From Flavobacterium ichthyis (GTDB lineage Bacteria > Bacteroidota > Bacteroidia > Flavobacteriales > Flavobacteriaceae), in NCBI RefSeq assembly GCF_009915155.1, contig NZ_JAABLM010000014.1, forward strand, positions 1-64,000: a DNA stretch of 64,000 nt. Reading direction: 5' to 3'. Below are positions 1 through 7,090 of this stretch, one piece after another. A program made the position numbers and the translations under genes. Each line of letters starts with the position of its first letter. Positions within the stretch are counted from its first letter, which is position 1. The notes under the pieces are model-generated. The model had not been told where the DNA came from and ran no database searches. It saw nothing but the letters and a program-made list of their open reading frames with translations.

Positions 1-82
1 ACAAAACAGAATAATGTTTCTCTAAAACTAACTTAACACATTCTAATTTAAATGCGTAATCATACTTAACTTTTCTTTCCAT
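1..82 (-). CDS. IS3-family-like transposase OrfA, N-terminal fragment (cut by window edge)
   Basis: Minus-strand ATG at 82 opens a frame that stays open for 27 codons to the window edge. It starts MERKVKYDYAFKLECVKLVL, which has the look of the N-terminal helix-turn-helix of OrfA proteins that bind IS ends (IS3/IS150-like). The start lies just inside the terminal hairpin of the element, the usual position. Only the N-terminus is visible, so whether the gene is intact cannot be judged. Confidence 0.6.
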   Translation of the reverse strand, partial: MERKVKYDYAFKLECVKLVLEKHYSVL

Positions 83-125
83 AAAAAATGCCCCAAATAG
101 TGTCTAACTTTTTGGGGCATGTTCA
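1..125 (-). mobile_element. End of an IS3-family-like insertion sequence (continues beyond window)
   Basis: The segment carries the first codons of a transposase OrfA on the minus strand and, outside it, a perfect 10-bp inverted repeat (88-97 ATGCCCCAAA with 111-120 TTTGGGGCAT). The element probably stops at about 125, because the strand reads CA at 124-125, the usual 3' end of IS3-family elements. Just outside lies half of a terminator hairpin (126-145), so the element seems to have landed inside the terminator of an upstream toxin cassette. The rest of the IS is outside the window, so family and completeness are inferred. Confidence 0.6.
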
Positions 126-145
126 TTTCGAGTAGCTTTTTTTTA
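126..145 (+). terminator. Half terminator left beside the IS end
   Basis: TTTCGAGTAGC followed by a T-run matches the loop and right arm of the cassette terminators at 1206 and 2256, but the left arm (AAAGCTACT) is missing and replaced by the IS end. It implies another cassette of the same kind once lay upstream. Confidence 0.55.
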
Positions 146-173
146 TTAAAAACGACGCAGTTATAGCCTTTGA

Positions 174-290
174 AAATCTTTTAGAAGTTTTTTCTCCTAC
201 ATCAGAGAAAAATCTAAAAACCTAAAAACATTTTTAGAAGAACTTTGGGAGATAATTCAAGGGTGGTTTAAGAAAGGGAAAGCGGATGAA
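174..290 (+). repeat. Cassette leader repeat, copy 1
   Basis: The segment encodes, in the frame of the following toxin, FSYIREKSKNLKTFLEELWE and then IIQGWFKKGKADE. Copies at about 1239-1364 and 2275-2409 are nearly identical. Upstream of FSYIRE the homology continues in a different frame (ENLLEVFS instead of ETLLGFFS), with a TGA at 171-173 in the toxin frame, so copy 1 carries a frame change. Such conserved leaders mark the joint where C-terminal toxin tips are swapped in polymorphic toxins. Confidence 0.75.
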
Positions 291-389
291 CTATTACAAA
301 CCGGGGAAGATTTACGGAAATTTGCTTTACGGAAATGGCTACATAAATTTGATGAAAATTTTGTAAATCATTTAAGTGGAGATGTAGAA

Positions 390-833
390 TTGATAACACA
401 AAAAGTATTCAATAAACAATGGCTGAAGTTAGAAGATTGGGTTTATCTTGGAGATAAGGGACAAGGCGGACATTTTATCAATAAATTTCTTGATGTAGAG
501 GAGGTAACACATCCTGACGGAATTTATTCCTTGGCTCAGTTGGCAGATGACACTCCCTTTAAAGCAAAAGTTACCATAAAATCTTCGGGAGGAAAGGCTT
601 TTCCAAAAATGGCAGAATCTTCCATGTTCCCTAAAAATTGGGATGTTAAAAGAATACAGGAAGAAATAGCGTATGTATATGAAAATACGGTAGCTAAGGG
701 AGAAGGATTAAATCCGGATTCAGTAAATAAGCAATTTAAACAATATAAATTCAAAGATTCTGATGGTAAATTTGATATCTTAATAGAAGTTGATGATACT
801 GGAAAAATAATGAATGCATATCCAAAACTATAA
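390..833 (+). CDS. EndoU-like polymorphic toxin tip, cassette 1
   Basis: Predicted RNA-cleaving toxin domain of the bacterial EndoU type; the assignment is by pattern and moderately secure. Visible features are GGHFINKF near the start (candidate catalytic His), the block FPKNWDVKRIQEEIAYVYEN typical of the family's middle, and the C-terminus ending MNAYPKL, like the aYP ending of EndoU domains. The listed start is TTG at 390, but the frame is open from 174 through the leader repeat with no ATG. The sequence is therefore better read as a displaced C-terminal tip than as a self-standing gene. An immunity gene follows 18 bp downstream. Confidence 0.6.
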   Translation: MITQKVFNKQWLKLEDWVYLGDKGQGGHFINKFLDVEEVTHPDGIYSLAQLADDTPFKAKVTIKSSGGKAFPKMAESSMFPKNWDVKRIQEEIAYVYENTVAKGEGLNPDSVNKQFKQYKFKDSDGKFDILIEVDDTGKIMNAYPKL

Positions 834-851
834 CCACTTAAAATAAACAAT

Positions 852-1199
852 ATGAAATATGTTTTTAAAAAATATGATTGGGATGATACTATAATATTTG
901 GAGTAGAATCAGAACATACTGCTCTTAATAATATCGGGAGTTGGGGTTGGACTCCACAAAAAATCCGAAAAATCATAGACGGTTTAGAACAAAGCAAAAC
1001 TAAACCCAAAGGAGAAGAATATCTTTGGGGTAATGAGGATGTTAATCTTTATGCAAATGAAAACGGAGTTTTACTCATAGATGTAATGGCGCAAAGAGCA
1101 GGACAACATAATCCAGATGAAATTACCTTGAGATTAGCACACAAAGAAATCATACAGTTTCTCCAAGACTTCAAAAAATTTGTAGAAAAAAACAGTTAA
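852..1199 (+). CDS. Putative immunity protein for cassette 1 toxin
   Basis: A 115-residue acidic cytoplasmic protein with no signal peptide or membrane segment. It lies 18 bp after the EndoU-like tip and before a shared terminator, the classic position of an immunity gene. It resembles the protein at 1866-2240: both carry an ANE-x-G segment in the middle and end in EII-x-x-LQDFKKFVE-x-N. Two related proteins, each behind an EndoU-like tip, support a dedicated immunity family. Neutralisation of the toxin is inferred from position and not from a recognised domain. Confidence 0.6.
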   Translation: MKYVFKKYDWDDTIIFGVESEHTALNNIGSWGWTPQKIRKIIDGLEQSKTKPKGEEYLWGNEDVNLYANENGVLLIDVMAQRAGQHNPDEITLRLAHKEIIQFLQDFKKFVEKNS

Positions 1200-1205
1200 T
1201 GATAT

Positions 1206-1233
1206 AAAAGCTACTTTCGAGTAGCTTTTTTTT
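1206..1233 (+). terminator. Cassette 1 terminator
   Basis: Perfect stem AAAAGCTACT / AGTAGCTTTT around a TTCG tetraloop, followed by a T-run. The same hairpin recurs at 2256-2283 and as a half copy at 126-145, so it travels with each cassette. Confidence 0.85.
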
Positions 1234-1238
1234 ATTAG

Positions 1239-1364
1239 TCATCAATTGAAACCCTGCTTGGCTTTTTCTCCTACATCAGAGAAAAATCTAAAAACTTAGA
1301 AACTTTTTTAGATGACCTTTGGGAGATAATTCAAGGGTGGTTTAAGAAAGGGAAAATCGACGAA
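1239..1364 (+). repeat. Cassette leader repeat, copy 2
   Basis: Opens right after a TAG at 1236-1238 and encodes IETLLGFFSYIREKSKNLET, then FLDDLWEIIQGWFKKGK, continuous with the toxin frame. It is nearly identical to copies 1 and 3. There is no ATG, and it begins directly behind the preceding terminator. Confidence 0.8.
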
Positions 1365-1382
1365 GTTGAGGGATTAAGAAAA

Positions 1383-1853
1383 TTGGCTTACGATGATTTT
1401 GTTAGGACAATTTCTAAAGCTAATATAGATGAAATAATACAGCATCTCTTTGAAGGCGATTTTGGAATTACAAGAAGAGGAAGAAGGAAGTTTTTCTCTG
1501 CCAAAGGAATGCACAGTATGTTTGGTGTGAACAAAAAACTAATTCGTATAATTGAAGATACAGAAATTCCGCCTAAACTTCATCATGGTCCTGATACGTT
1601 TTTCAAAGCCAAGCCCCAACTAAAGTACAAGAACGGACAGTGGATTGATAAAATGGATAACGGTGGCTACAGTTCTTTCTTTCCGAGCAGCTGGACAAAA
1701 GATAGAATTATGGAAGAAATTGCTTTTGCTTGGAAGAATAAAATTGAAACAAATCCTGTAGATGGAATATATGAAGGTTTAACAACTACTAGGCAAAAAT
1801 TAGTAATGATTCTTAAAAACGGAGAAATAAAAACAGTTTTCACTAAACTATAA
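1383..1853 (+). CDS. EndoU-like polymorphic toxin tip, cassette 2
   Basis: Predicted ribonuclease toxin tip. It has KGMHSMF (candidate His), a lysine-rich stretch FKAKPQLKYKNGQW, the block SFFPSSWTKDRIMEEIAFAW that matches the middle of cassette 1's toxin, and an end TVFTKL comparable to NAYPKL. The listed start is TTG at 1383, although the frame is open from 1239 through the leader, so expression probably needs recombination onto a full-length toxin gene. Apart from these motifs it differs much from cassette 1's toxin, consistent with diversification. An immunity gene follows 12 bp downstream. Confidence 0.6.
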   Translation: MAYDDFVRTISKANIDEIIQHLFEGDFGITRRGRRKFFSAKGMHSMFGVNKKLIRIIEDTEIPPKLHHGPDTFFKAKPQLKYKNGQWIDKMDNGGYSSFFPSSWTKDRIMEEIAFAWKNKIETNPVDGIYEGLTTTRQKLVMILKNGEIKTVFTKL

Positions 1854-1865
1854 GACTTAGAAATT

Positions 1866-2240
1866 ATGTTAAATTATAAAATTATAAAAAGAAAAGACAT
1901 TAAAGGAGAATTAGATTACTTAATTCTTGTAGATGAACCTTTCATCTTCATTGGTCGAGTAATTCTTGGCAACTTCGATCAATCTCCCCAAAATATTCAG
2001 ATGAATATAGACGCATTAATAGCCGTTCAAAAAGGCGAAAAAGAAGAGCATATCATTGCTAATGAATCGGGGTTTTTGGCTATTGCTGGTTTAGAAGACA
2101 AAGAGCAAGAAATAGAAGAAGGTGTTTATATTTATGACCAATTTGGTGATGATTCTGAAAATCCACTCTACATTGTTCCTGTTGAAGAAATAATAAAACT
2201 TCTGCAAGATTTTAAAAAATTTGTAGAAGATAACAATTAA
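1866..2240 (+). CDS. Putative immunity protein for cassette 2 toxin
   Basis: A 124-residue acidic soluble protein immediately downstream of the second EndoU-like tip and upstream of the same TTCG terminator. It is homologous by eye to the 852-1199 product: ANESGFLAI against ANENGVLLI in the middle, and an almost identical end (EIIKLLQDFKKFVEDNN). The N-terminal half differs, as expected if it has to match a different toxin surface. The immunity role is inferred from order and pairing. Confidence 0.6.
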   Translation: MLNYKIIKRKDIKGELDYLILVDEPFIFIGRVILGNFDQSPQNIQMNIDALIAVQKGEKEEHIIANESGFLAIAGLEDKEQEIEEGVYIYDQFGDDSENPLYIVPVEEIIKLLQDFKKFVEDNN

Positions 2241-2255
2241 AATAAACTGATAAAT

Positions 2256-2283
2256 AAAAGCTACTTTCGGGTAGCTTTTTTTC
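2256..2283 (+). terminator. Cassette 2 terminator
   Basis: Stem AAAAGCTAC / GTAGCTTTT around a TTCG loop with a following T-run; near-copy of the hairpin at 1206. Confidence 0.85.
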
Positions 2284-2559
2284 ATAATCGAAACACTGCT
2301 TAGCTTTTTCTCCTACATAAGAGAAAAATCTAAAAACCTAAAATTTTTTTTAGATGAACTTTGGGAAATCATTCAAGAATGGTTTAAGAAAGGAAAAGCG
2401 GATGAAGTGCTTGAAGGAGCGATGAGACTTCCTATAAAAATGGTTGTTGGAAAATACAGTAAACGAACTTTTGACATAAACAATTGTTGGGGAAAAATTT
2501 TAAATTTGAATTGGGAAAATGCAAAAATTTTCCTTTCCCACTACCATACAAATTCCTAA
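2275..2559 (+). pseudogene. Broken third toxin cassette (leader plus truncated tip)
   Basis: The frame is open from 2275 to the TAA at 2557-2559. It encodes the shared leader (ETLLSFFSYIREKSKNLKFF, then LDELWEIIQEWFKKGKADE) followed by a short different tip with KYSKRTFDINNCWGKILNL. RTFDIN..GG.I-like strings occur in other polymorphic toxin tips, but here the domain ends after about 50 residues and no immunity gene or terminator follows. I read it as the remnant of a third cassette, deleted at its 3' side. Confidence 0.6.
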
Positions 2560-2850
2560 GCGATTAATGTAGTTTCAAAAGAATTAAAAAAATATTGAAT
2601 TATTTGGTTTCTAAAAAGAGAACAAATCAAATATAATGGGTGTAAAAGGAAGCGAAAATTTTTTAAGGATTTTCATAACCAATATAAAACTTTCCCACCT
2701 TTCTGCTCCTAGTCAAAGCCATAGCTTCCTTATGGATACTTTATGTCGAAGCCCACTTTGTTAAATTTTTTAACAATATTCAAAAATATTCATTAAATTC
2801 ACTTTGAAACTCAAACAAATCAAAAAAGACGAAAATAATCTTCGTGTGAA
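2560..2850. other. Gene-free stretch after the broken cassette
   Basis: About 290 bp without a convincing reading frame, RNA gene or hairpin terminator. It probably contains the deletion joint that removed the end of the third cassette. The next feature is the promoter at 2851-2880. Confidence 0.5.
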
Positions 2851-2880
2851 TTGTTTTGGTAGATTTATTTCTTATATTTG
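2851..2880 (+). promoter_or_regulatory. Bacteroidota-type promoter for the M15 peptidase group
   Basis: TTG at 2851-2853 and TATATTTG at 2873-2880 with a 19-bp spacer match the -33/-7 pattern of Bacteroidota housekeeping promoters. It lies 28 bp before ATG 2909 and argues against a longer coding start at 2804. Confidence 0.65.
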
Positions 2881-2908
2881 CATACGTTTAATTTCAAAAA
2901 TTAATTTA

Positions 2909-3415
2909 ATGGACAAATATACAAATCAAAGAATTGACAAACTTCATCCATCCGTAAGGGCTGAAGTAACAATTATCATCGAAGAATGCGACCGCGAACT
3001 CACGGGTCGAGCAAAGGTTCGCATCACACAAGGACTACGAACCATAGAAGAACAAAATCTTCTATATAACCAAGGCAGAACGCTTCCTGGCAAAAAAATT
3101 ACCAACGCAAAAGGTGGTCAGTCCATTCACAATTACGGTCTTGCGGTTGATATTTGCTTAATTATCGACGGAAAAGTAGCGTCATGGGACACCAAGAAAG
3201 ATTGGGACAATGACCAAGTGGCGGATTGGTACGAATGTGTGAAAATTTTTGCCAAACACGGTTGGGAATGGGGTGGAAACTGGAAAACCTTCAAAGACAT
3301 GCCGCACTTTGAAAAACGGCACTACAACAGCTGGCAAAAACTTTCTAAACTTCCAAAAGACAAAAACGGATACGTTATTCTAAATCATGAAACAAATGAA
3401 ATCAATCAGAAATAA
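2909..3415 (+). CDS. M15-family peptidase (L,D-/D-Ala type or endolysin-like)
   Basis: A 168-residue zinc peptidase predicted to cut peptide bonds in peptidoglycan (VanY/CwlK/phage endolysin group). The metal and catalytic pattern is visible: SIHNYGLAVD (His74, Asp81) and MPHFE (His133), with the RITQGLRT motif near residue 37. There is no signal peptide, so it resembles cytoplasmic endolysins that need help to reach the wall. ATG 2909 was chosen because a promoter sits at 2851-2880 inside the longer alternative frame. It overlaps the downstream lipoprotein gene by 29 bp and appears to head a four-gene operon that ends in a patatin. Confidence 0.85.
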   Translation: MDKYTNQRIDKLHPSVRAEVTIIIEECDRELTGRAKVRITQGLRTIEEQNLLYNQGRTLPGKKITNAKGGQSIHNYGLAVDICLIIDGKVASWDTKKDWDNDQVADWYECVKIFAKHGWEWGGNWKTFKDMPHFEKRHYNSWQKLSKLPKDKNGYVILNHETNEINQK

Positions 3416-3860
3416 AACCTTCGCAATTGTAGTATTTGCATTAACATTAATTTCATGCGAAGCAACCCGAACAGCAGTTTTCGACCAATATTCCTACCAA
3501 CGAACAACCGAACTCAAAGTAGAAACATCGCGGCTGATGGACAAAGCAATCACGCCTTTTGCGCAAAACAAGCCCGAAATTAATGCGTTATTGCTCAACA
3601 TCGAAAAGCTAAAAGAATACGAAAAAAACAAACCAAACAACGAAATTACCTTTGCCATGTGGAACATTTTATCTGATTCAGAAAAAAATCTATTAGGTGG
3701 TTTTTTCAAAAAGTGGAAAGAAAACAACAACCTCTCGCCTGCTTTTGTTTCCGAAGCCAAAAAACAAATTACCGAAGCAATCGATTTATTGATTCAATAC
3801 GAAATCAAAAAAGACCAGACTTCTAAAGACAATTTAATGAACTTACTTTCAAACTTTTAG
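3387..3860 (+). CDS. Small lipoprotein of unknown function
   Basis: A 157-residue protein with a type II signal peptide: basic start, hydrophobic stretch FAIVVFALTLISC and a lipobox Cys. The mature part is polar, helical and lysine-rich, with no domain I recognise. Starts at 3387 or 3396 are both possible. It overlaps the M15 peptidase gene and is followed after 2 bp by the next gene, so the four genes are probably co-transcribed. A membrane-anchored helper of the peptidase (spanin-like) is conceivable but is only inference. Confidence 0.65.
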   Translation: MKQMKSIRNKTFAIVVFALTLISCEATRTAVFDQYSYQRTTELKVETSRLMDKAITPFAQNKPEINALLLNIEKLKEYEKNKPNNEITFAMWNILSDSEKNLLGGFFKKWKENNNLSPAFVSEAKKQITEAIDLLIQYEIKKDQTSKDNLMNLLSNF

Positions 3861-3862
3861 CC

Positions 3863-4183
3863 ATGGATATCGAAAAATTATTGCAAGAGTTGAAGCAAAA
3901 TTTAGCGCAACTTTTAGGCGAAAAATTCCAAGAATTTAAACCGCAGTTTGAAAAAGACATTGCACAATTTTTGTCCACTTCACGCGAAAAATTAGAACGT
4001 TGGAGCTTGCTTTTGGCTTCTGGATCATTAACGGCTGACGAATTTTCTTGGCTCATGAAAAGTCAGCAGGATTTGCTGGCACTCAAAACGCTACAAAACG
4101 CCGGGTTGTCTAAAATTCGACTTAACAACATCAAAAGAAGCATCATCGATACGGTGATCAAAACTGTTTTACGCCAACTATAA
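3863..4183 (+). CDS. Small helical protein of unknown function
   Basis: 106 residues, no signal peptide or membrane span, predicted mainly helical (MDIEKLLQELKQNLAQLLGE). I do not recognise a family. It starts 2 bp after the lipoprotein gene and ends 12 bp before the patatin gene, so it belongs to the same operon. Its charged, amphipathic make-up would fit a regulator or partner of the neighbours, but nothing in the sequence proves it. Confidence 0.6.
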   Translation: MDIEKLLQELKQNLAQLLGEKFQEFKPQFEKDIAQFLSTSREKLERWSLLLASGSLTADEFSWLMKSQQDLLALKTLQNAGLSKIRLNNIKRSIIDTVIKTVLRQL

Positions 4184-4195
4184 ATTTTTGAAAAC

Positions 4196-5233
4196 ATGGA
4201 AAAAAAAATTAGAATTTTAAGTTTGGATGGTGGCGGAATCCGCGGCATCATCAGTTGTGTGATTTTAAAATTTATTGAAGAACAACTGCAAAAGCTCGAC
4301 AATCCTAACGCTAAAATCGGGGACTATTTCGACCTCATCGCCGGAACCAGCACAGGTGGCATTCTTGCGGCAGTGTTGCTTGTTCCAAATGAAAATAAAA
4401 CCGCTAAATTTTCGGTAGAAGCCGCTTTGGATTTATATTCGGAAAAAGGAGAAACCATATTCGATGTTAATTTTTGGGAACACCTTACCAATCCGTTTGG
4501 ACTTTTCAACGAAAAAATTTCTGAAAAATCGCTTGAAAGACAACTTAATGAAGTATTTGGCAACCTTCAAATTAAAGATTTCATTAAACCCTCGCTCATC
4601 ACCAGTTATGATATTTTCCACCGCAAAGCCAAGTTTTTTACCAGTCACGAAGCGCATTCTAACCTCGAAAATTTTTATGCCAAAGACATTTGCCGTGCAA
4701 CATCTGCAGCACCAACCTATTTTGAACCTGCCAAAATAAAATCGGTTTATGGGCAAGAATTCACCTTGATTGATGGTGGTGTTTATGCGAATAGTCCGGC
4801 TTTGTGCGCTTTCGCGGAAGCAGGAAAAATTCCGTTTTCCACCATTTTGAATGATCCCGAAAAACCTGATTTTCCCGACATTAAAGACATGATGATTGTT
4901 TCCGTAGGAACGGGCGAAGTCAAAAAAGCGTACACTTTCCGTCAGTTTGAAAATGCCGGAAAAGTAAAATGGATCCAACCGTTGATTGATATTTTGCTTT
5001 CCGCAAATGCCGAAACAACCGATTATCAACTGCAAAAAATGTACAAAAAAGCAGGTAAAGCCACCGCAAAAAATTATTACAGATTAATGCCAAATCTCAA
5101 AAGCGCCTCCTCCGAAATGGACGATGTCTCAGCCAAAAATATCCAGGAACTTATTCAAGCTGGATTGGCTTTTGTAGATCAAAACGAATCGGAATTAATT
5201 GAAATAGCAAGGAAATTGATTCAAAACAAATAA
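4196..5233 (+). CDS. Patatin-like phospholipase
   Basis: A 345-residue lipid acyl hydrolase with the complete patatin signature. The oxyanion-hole motif DGGGIRG lies at residues 11-17, the nucleophile elbow GTSTG at 50-54 (Ser52) and the catalytic Asp in DGG at 193-195. The length and RILSLDGGGIRG start resemble the stand-alone soluble patatins, a group that also includes CBASS effectors such as CapV. There is no nucleotide cyclase nearby, so a CBASS role is not supported. It is the last gene of the M15 peptidase operon. Peptidase plus phospholipase suggests an attack on wall and membrane together, but the biological role is open. Confidence 0.85.
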   Translation: MEKKIRILSLDGGGIRGIISCVILKFIEEQLQKLDNPNAKIGDYFDLIAGTSTGGILAAVLLVPNENKTAKFSVEAALDLYSEKGETIFDVNFWEHLTNPFGLFNEKISEKSLERQLNEVFGNLQIKDFIKPSLITSYDIFHRKAKFFTSHEAHSNLENFYAKDICRATSAAPTYFEPAKIKSVYGQEFTLIDGGVYANSPALCAFAEAGKIPFSTILNDPEKPDFPDIKDMMIVSVGTGEVKKAYTFRQFENAGKVKWIQPLIDILLSANAETTDYQLQKMYKKAGKATAKNYYRLMPNLKSASSEMDDVSAKNIQELIQAGLAFVDQNESELIEIARKLIQNK

Positions 5234-5275
5234 ATTTATCAGCAATTGATTAGCTTTGAAATCTCAAATCTATAT

Positions 5276-6025
5276 ATGAAAAATCTTATCTTATTTTTTG
5301 CTGTTTTATTTTCTACGCCATCGATTTCACAAAAAACAATTGCGCATCGTGGTGCTTGGAAAATGAGTGAAAACCCACAAAATTCAATTGCAGCACTACA
5401 AGAAGCCGCTCGCTTAAAATGTTTTGCCACAGAATTTGATGTGCATCTTACCAAAGACAATATTTTGGTCGTTAACCATGATGATGATTTTCAGGGAATG
5501 AAAATTGCCACCTCAACGTATGCTGAATTGTTGACCAAAAAATTAACCAACGGTGAAAAAATTCCAACCGCTGAAGATTACCTCAAAGAAGGCTTGAAAC
5601 ACAAAAACCTTCGGTTGATACTGGAGATTAAAACTTCACCTCTTGGACTTGAAAGAACTAAAGAAACAGCGAATGCGGCAGTTAATTTGGTTAAAAAATT
5701 AAAAGCAAAAAAACACGTGGATTTTATTCTTTTTGATTTTGAAACTGGAGTTTATCTTTCCAAAATCACGAAAACTTCCATAGGATATTTAACCGGAAAC
5801 AAAACACCGGAAGAATTGAAAACAGCGGGTTTTAAACAAATGGATTATCATTTTAGCGTGTATCAAAAAAATCCCGATTACATTTCCCGTGCTAAAAAAT
5901 TAAAACTTTCTGTGAATTGCTGGACCGTAAATTCAGAGAAAGACGTGGAGGAAATGCTGGCAAAAAATGTAGATTTTATCACCACAGACGAACCAGAATT
6001 GGTTTTGGAAAAAACTAAAAAATAA
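5276..6025 (+). CDS. Glycerophosphodiester phosphodiesterase family protein (secreted)
   Basis: A 249-residue GDPD that hydrolyses glycerophosphodiesters to glycerol-3-phosphate and an alcohol, in the periplasm or at the surface. The start ATG 5276 gives a signal peptide MKNLILFFAVLFSTPSISQ. Family motifs are AHRG (His24, Arg25), ENPQNS, the metal site EFDVHLTKD (Glu53, Asp55, His57) and VVNHDD (His68). Near the C-terminus NCWTVNS and FITTDEP match the family end. It lies 42 bp after the patatin and could share its transcript. Substrates released by the phospholipase would fit, which is inference. Confidence 0.85.
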   Translation: MKNLILFFAVLFSTPSISQKTIAHRGAWKMSENPQNSIAALQEAARLKCFATEFDVHLTKDNILVVNHDDDFQGMKIATSTYAELLTKKLTNGEKIPTAEDYLKEGLKHKNLRLILEIKTSPLGLERTKETANAAVNLVKKLKAKKHVDFILFDFETGVYLSKITKTSIGYLTGNKTPEELKTAGFKQMDYHFSVYQKNPDYISRAKKLKLSVNCWTVNSEKDVEEMLAKNVDFITTDEPELVLEKTKK

Positions 6026-6060
6026 AAAAAACCTTCCCGAAAAATTCGAGAAGGCCATTT
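6026..6060 (-). terminator. Terminator between convergent genes
   Basis: Stem CCTTC / GAAGG with an inner CGAA / TTCG extension at about 6032-6053. On the minus strand it is followed by a long T-run and so terminates the small secreted-protein gene at 6097-6351. It may also slow transcription from the left. Confidence 0.65.
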
Positions 6061-6096
6061 TAATGGTTGAGTTGGTAAGGTTTATTGTGTAGGTTT

Positions 6097-6351
6097 TTAT
6101 TGTTTTTTAGGCTGTGCTGCCGGTTGTGCTTGCGATGCAGGTTGTGCTTCTGTAGCTGGCTTGGCAGTTGTCGCTGCTTTAGTTTCGGTTGTAGCAGGTT
6201 GTGCTTTTGTAATTTCTGCCGATTTTTTTTCTGGTTGATTTTCTGCGGTAGCGGTTGTTTGTGCTACTTTAGTTTTTTCTTTTTTTGGTGTTTCTTGCGC
6301 AAAAGTTGCCACGCCGGTAAGCATAACAACGCTTAAAATAAACTTTTTCAT
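6097..6351 (-). CDS. Small secreted Ala/Thr/Gln/Pro-rich low-complexity protein
   Basis: 84 residues: a clear signal peptide (MKKFILSVVMLTGVATFAQ) and then a mature part of about 65 residues made almost only of A, T, K, E, Q and P (for example AQPASQAQPAAQPKKQ). No fold is expected. Such Lys- and Ala/Pro-rich tails in flavobacteria are probably disordered periplasmic peptides. Its own terminator lies downstream. Function unknown. Confidence 0.6.
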   Translation of the reverse strand: MKKFILSVVMLTGVATFAQETPKKEKTKVAQTTATAENQPEKKSAEITKAQPATTETKAATTAKPATEAQPASQAQPAAQPKKQ

Positions 6352-6679
6352 AATATTATTTTTTTAGGTTTCTGATTCTGTAAGGTTTAAATTCAATAGT
6401 AATGCCAAGCACTTAAGTCATGGTGTTAGCACGAGTCGCTTTTGCGTAAGCGAAATTTTTATAATTACTGATTATCAGTTACTTACGATTTGTATTTTGG
6501 TGAAAAATAGTTCTTTTCAACGTATTTTTAATATGAATCGAAATGTGGTTTTGTGTGGAAAATGCAGTAATTGTGGCGATTTTTTTTGTAGAAAACTGGC
6601 AATTTTAGTTTGTGGCACAGTTTTAGAAAATGTTTCAACCTAAATATTTGTAACTTTACCGTCTTATTTTTTTTGGAAA
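6352..6679. other. Intergenic region between divergent small secreted-protein genes
   Basis: 328 bp with no convincing gene. A short hairpin TCGCTT / AAGCGA followed by a T-rich stretch lies at about 6437-6465. A TAACTTTA box at 6651-6658 is near the -7 consensus and may serve the gene at 6680. Nothing else stands out. Confidence 0.4.
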
Positions 6680-7087
6680 ATGAAACTATTGAAATTTATA
6701 TTCTTGTTGGCTTTTATTTCGTTTGGCAATCACGCTTTTGCACAAAAATACCGCTTCAAAACTTCGAGTTACAGCGTGATGGAAAAATCGGCCAAAGGCA
6801 AATGGGGCAATTGGGCTGACTTTAAAGACACTAATTTAATCATTACTTTGGACGGCGAAAAAAACCGAATTGTGGTCAATTCTCAGCAAACGCAACTGTA
6901 TTATATTGACGTTTATGGTCAAGCCGAAGAGGATGACATGAATAAAATTTTGACTTTTAATTGTACCGATAATTCTGGCGATAAATGTGTCATTGAAATT
7001 ATCACCAGGAAAACGCAAGGCAACCGGATTCAGTTTTACATCAGTTACCCTGATTTAAAAATTGTGTACAATATTTATCCGCAGTAA
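6680..7087 (+). CDS. Secreted protein of unknown function upstream of rnpA
   Basis: 135 residues with a signal peptide (MKLLKFIFLLAFISFGNHAFAQ) and a mature part predicted mostly as beta strands (LIITLDGEKNRIVVNS, RIQFYISYPDLKIVYNIYPQ). I recognise no family. It stops 3 bp before rnpA, so the two are probably co-transcribed even though the functions look unrelated. Likely periplasmic. Confidence 0.65.
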   Translation: MKLLKFIFLLAFISFGNHAFAQKYRFKTSSYSVMEKSAKGKWGNWADFKDTNLIITLDGEKNRIVVNSQQTQLYYIDVYGQAEEDDMNKILTFNCTDNSGDKCVIEIITRKTQGNRIQFYISYPDLKIVYNIYPQ

Positions 7088-7090
7088 CCG

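Noticed and set aside
536..1009. Minus-strand reading frame opposite the first toxin and its immunity gene
   Set aside because: It is a shadow: it runs across two plus-strand genes and the gap between them, has no recognisable domain and lacks a promoter, while the plus strand carries the toxin and immunity pattern.
4433..5035. 200-residue minus-strand frame inside the patatin gene
   Set aside because: It lies completely within a well-supported gene with catalytic motifs. Long antisense frames are common in AT-rich coding DNA with this codon bias.
4196..5233. Patatin as a CBASS effector (CapV)
   Set aside because: The protein is similar in size and motifs, but there is no CD-NTase cyclase or accessory CBASS gene nearby. 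Its operon partners are a peptidase and small proteins.
6437..6465. TTTTGCGTAAGCG-type sequence as a repeated element
   Set aside because: Similar strings occur at about 12228 (in coding DNA) and 18630, but there is no consistent context or longer homology, so coincidence cannot be excluded.
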